From positions 1,302,001 through 1,366,000 of the forward strand of contig CAVUAE010000001.1 in NCBI GenBank assembly GCA_963739395.1: DNA of 64,000 bases, given 5' to 3'. How positions within the stretch are numbered: position 1 is the first letter of the stretch; each line of letters starts with the position of its first letter. Below, one piece after another: positions 58,456 through 64,000 of this stretch. Both the position numbers and the translations under genes were made by a program. The notes beneath the pieces were generated by a model that worked only from the letters and a program-made list of their open reading frames with translations, was not told the origin of the DNA and did no database searches. This DNA is from RBG-13-51-18 sp963739395 (GTDB lineage Bacteria; Chloroflexota; Dehalococcoidia; Dehalococcoidales; RBG-16-60-22).

Positions 58456-59793
58456 TTAAATATCTCGCAGTCCCACCAGGAATTCGGCGTTGGTCTTCGT
58501 CTTGCGCATGCGTTCCAGCACGCGTTCCGTAGCCTCGACAAAGTTATTCGAGTCGGACGCGATGATGCCCACCATGCGCCGCAGTAGCCATACCTGCTTA
58601 AGCTGTTCTTCACCCAATAAAAGTTCTTCACGACGCGTGCCGCTGCGCTGGATATCCATTGCGGGGAAGATGCGTCTTTCCGATAATCTACGGTCGAGGT
58701 GGAGTTCCATGTTGCCGGTGCCTTTGAACTCTTCATAAATCAGGTCGTCCATACGGCTGCCGGTATCGACAAGGCAGGTGGCGATAATCGTTAAGCTGCC
58801 CCCCTCCGCCGTATTGCGCGCCGCCCCGAAGAAACGTTTAGCGGGGTGCAGAGCGGCGGGGTCGATACCGCCGGATAGCGTACGGCCGCTGGAAGGCATG
58901 GCTAAGTTGTAGGCGCGGGTTAAACGGGTAATGCCGTCGAGTAAAATAACCACGTCCTTGCCGCTTTCCACCAGGCGCTTGGACCTTTCCAGTGCCAGTT
59001 CGGCGACTCGTGTTTGATTTTCCACCATCTCGTCGAATGTGGCAGCGATGACTTCACCTTTGACTGAGCGCCGCATGTCCGTGACTTCTTCCGGACGTTC
59101 GCCGATGAGGCATACTAAAAGGTGGATATCCTCATAAGTGGTGGAAATTGAGTTGGCGATAGATTTTAAAAGCAGGGTCTTGCCGGCTTTTGGCGGCGAA
59201 ACAATCAGGCCACGCTGTCCCCGCCCGATGGGGGCGATGAGGTTGAGTAGGCGTGTGGAAAGGTCGGTAGGCGAGTGTTCCAGGTCGATAAGTCTATCCG
59301 GGAAGGTAGGCGTTAATGACTGGAAGGGTTGTCGACCCTTCGAAAGCTCGGGGTTTAGGTTATTGATAGCGACCACCTGTAAAAGACTGAAATACTTTTC
59401 GTTGCTTTTTGGGGGTCGTCCCTGCCCGGTGACCATATCGCCGTTACGTAAGCTGAACCGACGTATCTGCGACGGCGAGATATAAACATCCGTCTGGCTG
59501 GGCAGTAGAGTTTCCTGGCGGAGGAAGCCATAGCCATCGGCCATGATTTCTAGAATGCCGCTGCAGAAGATATTACCTTGCTGCTCGGTGTGCGTTTCCA
59601 GCAGACGCATGATAATATCGTGTTTTTTCAGCGTCGCGGGAACGGAAATTCCTTTCTCCTTCGCCATCTCCATTAATTCTTCTTTGGTCTTGGTTTCAAG
59701 CTCGGCGATGTTTAAACTTGCACTCGGGCTTGCTTTGGTTGTGGTATCCGGAGTAGGAGTATTGTTTTCGTTGGTACTTGCGTTCATTTCCAT
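58456..59793 (-). CDS. rho: Transcription termination factor Rho
   Basis: The 445-residue product is a hexameric RNA helicase that ends transcription. The N-terminal domain (LETKTKEELMEMAKEKGIS) and the RNA-binding domain (GILEIMADGYGFLRQETLLP) are followed by the P-loop SPPKAGKTLLLKSIANS, the Walker B region VVILLDGITRLTRAYNLAMP, and the Q- and R-loops (SGGIDPAALHPAKRFFGAAR). A Thr/Ser-rich stretch of about 25 residues precedes the N-terminal domain. It is the last clearly functional gene of the pyrG side. Confidence 0.97.
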   Translation of the reverse strand: MEMNASTNENNTPTPDTTTKASPSASLNIAELETKTKEELMEMAKEKGISVPATLKKHDIIMRLLETHTEQQGNIFCSGILEIMADGYGFLRQETLLPSQTDVYISPSQIRRFSLRNGDMVTGQGRPPKSNEKYFSLLQVVAINNLNPELSKGRQPFQSLTPTFPDRLIDLEHSPTDLSTRLLNLIAPIGRGQRGLIVSPPKAGKTLLLKSIANSISTTYEDIHLLVCLIGERPEEVTDMRRSVKGEVIAATFDEMVENQTRVAELALERSKRLVESGKDVVILLDGITRLTRAYNLAMPSSGRTLSGGIDPAALHPAKRFFGAARNTAEGGSLTIIATCLVDTGSRMDDLIYEEFKGTGNMELHLDRRLSERRIFPAMDIQRSGTRREELLLGEEQLKQVWLLRRMVGIIASDSNNFVEATERVLERMRKTKTNAEFLVGLRDI

Positions 59794-59844
59794 GGTGCCA
59801 CCTCACTAGTCCCATCTCCCTCGGGGGAAAGGGGTATGTATTTT

Positions 59845-59992
59845 CTATTTTTTAGCTACACTCTTCCAGTCGGCAAGAAAACGTTTGATGCCGACATCGG
59901 TTAGAGGATGCTGTATCATCTGCATTAACACGGCATAAGGCACGGTTATCACATCCGGGCTCGCCGTTAGCTGTATCTAGGAAAATCTGCAT
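59845..59992 (-). pseudogene. Transaldolase/fructose-6-phosphate aldolase (Fsa/TalC type) remnant
   Basis: Only the two ends of the gene are left. The ATG at 59992, with AAGGAG before it and seven bases after the pyrG stop, starts MQIFLDTAN, the N-terminus of small transaldolases. In another frame the DNA from about 59961 to 59845 encodes ASPDVITVPYAVLMQ then MIQHPLTDVGIKRFLADW and KSVAKK with a stop, the C-terminus of the same family. The middle, by family length about 165 codons including the Schiff-base lysine, is missing, and the two parts are out of frame. This is either a real deletion or an assembly error. Read from the ATG alone, the frame gives 46 residues of no known family. Confidence 0.85.
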
Positions 59993-59999
59993 GCTCTCC

Positions 60000-61640
60000 T
60001 TACTTAGTAGAGGCTAATGGTAATTTCGGTTGTGCGCCTTCTCTTAATATGTTCTTGGCGACGCCGACAAACTCGCGGAAAAGTGGATGGGGTCTAGCAG
60101 GTCGGGATGGAAATTCCGGATGGAACTGACAGCCTAGCATCCAGGGATGGTCTTTAAGCTCGCAGATTTCCACGAGGTTGTCATCAGGTGAAACGCCGCT
60201 GAAAACCATGCCCGCTTTGTGCAGCGGCTCGCGATATTTGTTATTGAATTCTAGCCGATGACGGTGCCGTTCTTCAACGAGGAGTTGTCCGTAAGCTTTA
60301 GCGGCAAGGCTGCCCTTTTTTAGTTTACATGGATAAACACCCAGGCGCATATTGCCGCCCTTAGTCACCAGCTTCTTCTGCTCAAGCATGTAGTCGATAA
60401 CCGGATATTTAGTTTCCGGTTCAAACTCCGTGGAATTAGGTTCATCAGTTTTATAGACATGACGGGCAAATTCAATCACCATGACCTGCATCCCCAGGCA
60501 CAAGCCGAAGTAGGGTATTTTGTTTTCTCTGGCATATTTCGCTGTTTTAACCATTCCCTCGATACCCCGTATGCCGAATCCGCCTGGAACAATTATCCCT
60601 TGAGCAGTACGTAATAGTGCTTCCGCCTCAATTTTATCTAAGTCCTCCGAATGCACCCAGAATAAATCAAGCGTTCTATCATTAAAAAGCGCCGCGTGAT
60701 AGAGTGCCTCCCGCACCGAATAGTAAGCATCATTAAGCTCGACATATTTCCCCACAAGCGCGATTTTGACCGGCTCATGCGGCGTTTTAATGCGCTCGAC
60801 TAGCTCGCGCCACGGTTTCAAATCGGCAGGCTGCACTGTCATGCCGAGTTTATCCATAATCAATTGACCCAGTCCGCAATCTTCAAGGATTAAAGGGATT
60901 TCATATATCGTTTTTACCGTCGGCAGGGGTATCACCGCCTGTTTTTCGACGTCGCAAAAGAGTGATATCTTGTCCCTTAGATTCTCTGCGATGGGATAAT
61001 CGCTGCGGCAGACGATAACATCCGGCTGAATACCCATACGCCGTAATTCATTAACGCTATGCTGCGTAGGCTTGGTTTTAAGTTCACCGGTGGAGTTAAG
61101 GTAGGGTAAGAATGTAACGTGAATATAAAGCACGTTATTTCTGCCTACATCGTTCCTCATTTGCCGTATCGCTTCCAGGAAGGGCTGACCCTCGATATCG
61201 CCCACGGTGCCCCCCACCTCTATAAGGATTACTTCCGCCCCGGATTTCTCCGCAAGCCTCTTAAATCTACTTTTAATTTCGTTGGTTAAATGCGGCACAA
61301 TCTGTATCGTCCCACCAAGGAAATCGCCCCGCCGCTCCCGCGTAATCAGGGCACTGTAAATTTGACCGGACGTTGTATTGGAGTCCGCCGTGCATTCGAT
61401 ATCGATAAATCGCTCGTAATTGCCAAGGTCAAGGTCGGTCTCCGCGCCGTCCTTGGTGACATATACTTCGCCATGCTGATAGGGGGACATCGTACCGGGG
61501 TCGACGTTCAGATAAGGGTCGAGCTTCTGGACCGCTACGCTAACCCCGCGACTCTTAAGGATAGTACCAATTGAGGCGACAGTTATCCCTTTCCCTACGG
61601 AACTCACGACGCCACCGGTTACAAAGATATACTTCGGCAT
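60000..61640 (-). CDS. pyrG: CTP synthase
   Basis: The 546-residue product makes CTP from UTP, glutamine and ATP. The synthetase domain starts MPKYIFVTGGVVSSVGKGIT and has DPYLNVDPGTMSPYQHGEVY and LIEVGGTVGDIEGQPFLEAI. The C-terminal glutaminase domain has the nucleophile in PYFGLCLGMQVMVIEFAR and the His/Glu pair in GCQFHPEFPSRP. Length is normal. A promoter lies 40-70 bases upstream. Confidence 0.97.
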   Translation of the reverse strand: MPKYIFVTGGVVSSVGKGITVASIGTILKSRGVSVAVQKLDPYLNVDPGTMSPYQHGEVYVTKDGAETDLDLGNYERFIDIECTADSNTTSGQIYSALITRERRGDFLGGTIQIVPHLTNEIKSRFKRLAEKSGAEVILIEVGGTVGDIEGQPFLEAIRQMRNDVGRNNVLYIHVTFLPYLNSTGELKTKPTQHSVNELRRMGIQPDVIVCRSDYPIAENLRDKISLFCDVEKQAVIPLPTVKTIYEIPLILEDCGLGQLIMDKLGMTVQPADLKPWRELVERIKTPHEPVKIALVGKYVELNDAYYSVREALYHAALFNDRTLDLFWVHSEDLDKIEAEALLRTAQGIIVPGGFGIRGIEGMVKTAKYARENKIPYFGLCLGMQVMVIEFARHVYKTDEPNSTEFEPETKYPVIDYMLEQKKLVTKGGNMRLGVYPCKLKKGSLAAKAYGQLLVEERHRHRLEFNNKYREPLHKAGMVFSGVSPDDNLVEICELKDHPWMLGCQFHPEFPSRPARPHPLFREFVGVAKNILREGAQPKLPLASTK

Positions 61641-61676
61641 ATCTAAAAATTATAATATAACTGGAATTACTCCAGT

Positions 61677-61706
61677 ATTATCCCGGGAAAAACTAAAAGA
61701 AATCAA
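61677..61706 (-). promoter_or_regulatory. Promoter of pyrG
   Basis: TTGATT (61701-61706), an 18-base spacer and GATAAT (61677-61682) on the minus strand. A short CTGGA/TCCAG stem lies just downstream in the leader. Confidence 0.5.
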
Positions 61707-61775
61707 CAAACAGGAATACACAAATCAAATCAGGTGGGGGTTTCTTTTTATTATAGGAACGGAGATGGGGATTTG

Positions 61776-62558
61776 TCAAGCCTTGTTATTAACTTGCTTA
61801 AGGAACTTTTTTATACGAGGCATCACTAAATCGGGACTGCCGCTCCCCATCATGTGGTCAAGACCAGGTAAGGTAAATAAACTGGCGTTCGGGAGCATTT
61901 TATGGGTTTCCACAACTGCTGAAAAACCAAAATCTTTTTCTCCTACGTAAAGTAAGATTGGCATCTTCATCTTTGGCACGTCGTTTATTACAGGAGGAAA
62001 GGTCATCATTCCCTTACACACAGCCGCCAATGCTTTGTAGTCGTTGGCTAAAATATGTGCTTTCACGTCGGGTGGCAACGGTCCGTTTTGCTCATATGTA
62101 GCAATAATGTTATCCGCTCCACTTTCGTATAGCTTGATTTGTCCCTCCAGTATTTCAGGAGGCGGATTTTGTGCCCCGCATCCTCCGATAATCATGCCTT
62201 TTATTCTCTCCGGAATACGCTTGGCGAGTTCGTAACATATTCCTCCACCAAAAGAATAACCCATGAAGTTAGCAGTTTTTATACCGAGCCTGTCCAGAAC
62301 AGCTATTATGTCACCGACAATTTTCTCAATCGTATATTGCGCCGGGTCGTGAGGTTTATCGCTTTTCCCATGTCCCCTGAAATCCATCAGGATAATCTGA
62401 TATTCATCCTTCAAAGCGTCAACATATCCGGTTTCCCTCAAACCCTCTATATTACCTGTCAAACCATATAGCATTACCAGCGGGGGACCTTTCCCCTCAA
62501 CCTCATAATAGATACTAATATCACCGTTCTTTACGTATGGCGTTTTGTGCCTCCTCAT
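61776..62558 (-). CDS. Alpha/beta-hydrolase
   Basis: The 260-residue product is a single-domain alpha/beta-hydrolase. The oxyanion region is MLYGLTGN, the nucleophile elbow is GYSFGG (Ser), an acidic residue lies in LYVGEKDFG, and the catalytic His in LPGLDHMMGSG. DFRGHGKSDKPHDPAQYTIE is the usual post-strand-4 block. The substrate (ester, lactone, epoxide or other) cannot be told. The ATG has AAAAAGGA right in front with almost no spacing. GlyA is divergent from it. Confidence 0.87.
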   Translation of the reverse strand: MRRHKTPYVKNGDISIYYEVEGKGPPLVMLYGLTGNIEGLRETGYVDALKDEYQIILMDFRGHGKSDKPHDPAQYTIEKIVGDIIAVLDRLGIKTANFMGYSFGGGICYELAKRIPERIKGMIIGGCGAQNPPPEILEGQIKLYESGADNIIATYEQNGPLPPDVKAHILANDYKALAAVCKGMMTFPPVINDVPKMKMPILLYVGEKDFGFSAVVETHKMLPNASLFTLPGLDHMMGSGSPDLVMPRIKKFLKQVNNKA

Positions 62559-62619
62559 TCCTTTTTCGGTTGTAGATATTTGAGATACATCAGTTTATTC
62601 ATTTTTTTCTTCCTTTGTC

Positions 62620-62663
62620 AAATAGTCTCATTGACACCCCCGTAGTGCCAGTGTAGACTATTT
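62620..62663. promoter_or_regulatory. Inverted repeat around the glyA promoter
   Basis: AAATAGTCT and AGACTATTT face each other 26 bases apart, with the -35 box between them and the -10 box in the right arm. It may be a regulator site or a chance structure. Confidence 0.4.
62631..62659 (+). promoter_or_regulatory. Promoter of glyA
   Basis: A perfect TTGACA (62631-62636), a 17-base spacer and TAGACT (62654-62659). It is enclosed by a perfect 9-base inverted repeat (62620-62628 and 62655-62663) that overlaps the -10 box. Confidence 0.65.
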
Positions 62664-62699
62664 ACTGTACCCCCATTTTCCTTTGAGGAGAATATATTT

Positions 62700-63944
62700 A
62701 TGAGTTTTTTAAGCCAGGGCGACCCCGAGATATATAACGCCATCGAATGTGAGAAAAAACGACAGAAAGAAATCGTCAATCTCATCGCTTCGGAAAATTA
62801 TACCAGCCGTGCCGTGCTGGAAGCCCAGGGCTCTTTTCTCACTTATAAATACGCCGAAGGCTATCCCGGCCGACGCTGGTATGGCGGCTGCGCCAATATG
62901 GACGTTATTGAAAGTCTGGCTATCAACCGTGCTAAGGAGCTTTTTAAAGCCGAACATGCTAACGTCCAGCCCCACAGCGGTTCACAGGCAAACATGGCGG
63001 CATATTTCGCTTTAGCGGAATACGGTGATACCATCATGGCGATGGATTTACCCCACGGCGGGCACCTCACCCACGGCTCGCCTATAACATTTTCCGGCCG
63101 GACTTATAAATTCGTACATTATCATGTCAACCGCGAAACGGAACGCATTGACTTCCCGGAAATAGAAAGGCTGGCTAAAGAGTGTCATCCTAAACTGATT
63201 GTAGCCGGTTATTCGGCTTATCCCCGGATAATTGACTTCGAGCGTTTTAAGCGCCTGGCGGATTCCGTCGGGGCAAAATTTATGGTGGACATAGCCCACA
63301 TTGCCGGCCTAGTCGCCGCTGGCCTTCATCCCTCCCCCGTCCCTTATGCGGATATCGTCACCATGACGACGCATAAAACGCTGCGCGGCACCAGCGGTGG
63401 CTTGATACTCTGCAAAAAGGAAATCGCCAGAGATATTGACTCGGCTGTCTTCCCGGAAGCGCAAGGTAAGGCCCATATGCATGCTGTAGCTGCCAAGGCC
63501 GTAACCCTCCACGAAGCCATACAGCCTTCATTTGTGGAATACCAGAAAAAGGTGTTGGAAAACGCTCGTGTATTAGCCGCGGAACTGCAGAGTCAGGGAA
63601 TGCGCCTTGTGTCCGGCGGTACGGATAATCACCTTATGCTGGTTGACCTCACGCCTACCGGCCTTACGGGCGTGCAGGTGGAAAAAGCTCTAGATGATGC
63701 CGGTATCGTGGCTAACCATAATGCAATACCGTATGATACTCGGCCGCCCCGGACAACCAGCGGCGTGCGCTTTGGTACTCCCGCCGCCACCACGCGTGGC
63801 TTTGGCACAGAAGAGATGAAACAAATCGCGGCGCTGATTGTTAAAGTGATTAAAAACATTGATAATAAAAAGGTCATCGAAGCAGTCCGCCAGGAAGTCG
63901 CGCAAATATCTAAACATTTTCCTATCCCCGGTATTGATGAATAA
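62700..63944 (+). CDS. glyA: Serine hydroxymethyltransferase
   Basis: The 414-residue product moves the serine C3 to tetrahydrofolate, giving glycine. NLIASENYTSRAVLEAQGS, NVQPHSGSQANMAAYFAL and MVDIAHIAGLVAAGLHPSP are the PLP and substrate blocks, and the PLP lysine is Lys226 in TMTTHKTLRGTSGG. The usual TLRGPRGG motif reads TLRGTSGG here. It ends with the small C-terminal domain and FGTPAATTRGFG. A GAGGAG site precedes the ATG. Confidence 0.96.
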   Translation: MSFLSQGDPEIYNAIECEKKRQKEIVNLIASENYTSRAVLEAQGSFLTYKYAEGYPGRRWYGGCANMDVIESLAINRAKELFKAEHANVQPHSGSQANMAAYFALAEYGDTIMAMDLPHGGHLTHGSPITFSGRTYKFVHYHVNRETERIDFPEIERLAKECHPKLIVAGYSAYPRIIDFERFKRLADSVGAKFMVDIAHIAGLVAAGLHPSPVPYADIVTMTTHKTLRGTSGGLILCKKEIARDIDSAVFPEAQGKAHMHAVAAKAVTLHEAIQPSFVEYQKKVLENARVLAAELQSQGMRLVSGGTDNHLMLVDLTPTGLTGVQVEKALDDAGIVANHNAIPYDTRPPRTTSGVRFGTPAATTRGFGTEEMKQIAALIVKVIKNIDNKKVIEAVRQEVAQISKHFPIPGIDE

Positions 63945-63987
63945 TCCGTTATTAAGTGTTAATATATATAATATAAGGTAATCAAAT

Positions 63988-64000
63988 ATGAAAAACGGTT
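63988..64000 (+). CDS. Start of a further gene, cut by the window edge
   Basis: An ATG follows ATAAGGTAATC, a weak ribosome binding site, 43 bases after glyA. Only four codons (MKNG) are visible, so nothing can be said about the product. Confidence 0.35.

Noticed and set aside
59794..59844. Terminator between the transaldolase remnant and rho
   Set aside because: No convincing stem with T-run on the minus strand was seen, so rho is probably still co-transcribed with pyrG.

Overview
The window looks like a chromosomal stretch of an anaerobic Chloroflexota bacterium, most likely of the class Dehalococcoidia. This is inferred, not measured. The reasons are an 11-subunit complex I operon (nuoABCDHIJKLMN) without the NADH-oxidising subunits NuoE, NuoF and NuoG, ferredoxin-linked 2-ketoacid oxidoreductase genes, acyl-CoA beta-oxidation-type genes, and a compact gene style with many GTG/TTG starts and overlapping genes. 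No tRNA, rRNA, CRISPR array, insertion sequence or prophage was seen.

Layout. 1-1317 (minus): 5' part of a TldD-type protease gene and a HIT-family gene. 1558-7069 (plus): an acyl-CoA cluster of enoyl-CoA hydratase, 3-hydroxyacyl-CoA dehydrogenase, a methyltransferase, thiolase and two SDR oxidoreductases. 7440-7889: a small lipoprotein gene. 7886-18223 (minus): the nuo operon, with a small DUF2007-like gene between nuoK and nuoL. 18434-22582 (minus): iorA-iorB-aminotransferase-DinB. 22798-24036 (plus): a Fur-family regulator with a palindromic operator just before it, followed by a ZIP metal transporter, which is probably a zinc-responsive pair. 24110-30231 (plus): a GGCT-like gene, the methyl-cycle pair ahcY-metK, a 2TM protein, and phosphoglucomutase/phosphomannomutase with a phosphoglucose/phosphomannose isomerase. 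30235-30819 (minus): a YgjP-like metallopeptidase.

30893-51043 (minus) is one nearly unbroken run of translation genes that merges the str, S10, spc and alpha operons: rpsL-rpsG-fusA, rpsJ to rplO, secY-adk-map-infA-rpmJ, rpsM-rpsK-rpsD-rpoA-rplQ, then truA-rplM-rpsI and a hairpin terminator. tuf is not present between fusA and rpsJ. 51328-57927 (plus) is a tightly overlapping aromatic amino acid operon, aroB-aroD-aroE-aroK-aroA-aroC-pheA. 58013-62558 (minus) holds a small unknown gene, rho, an internally deleted transaldolase remnant, pyrG and an alpha/beta hydrolase gene. 62700-63944 (plus) is glyA, followed by the first bases of another gene.

The genes are mostly housekeeping. The points most worth a second look are the transaldolase remnant between pyrG and rho, the NADH-module-free complex I with an extra small gene, the Fur/ZIP pair with its perfect 9-3-9 palindrome, a set of dispersed palindromic intergenic repeats that also interrupts operons, low-complexity tails on several ribosomal proteins (155 residues on S3), and a proline at the streptomycin-resistance position of S12. 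I did not find a clearly new multi-gene system.
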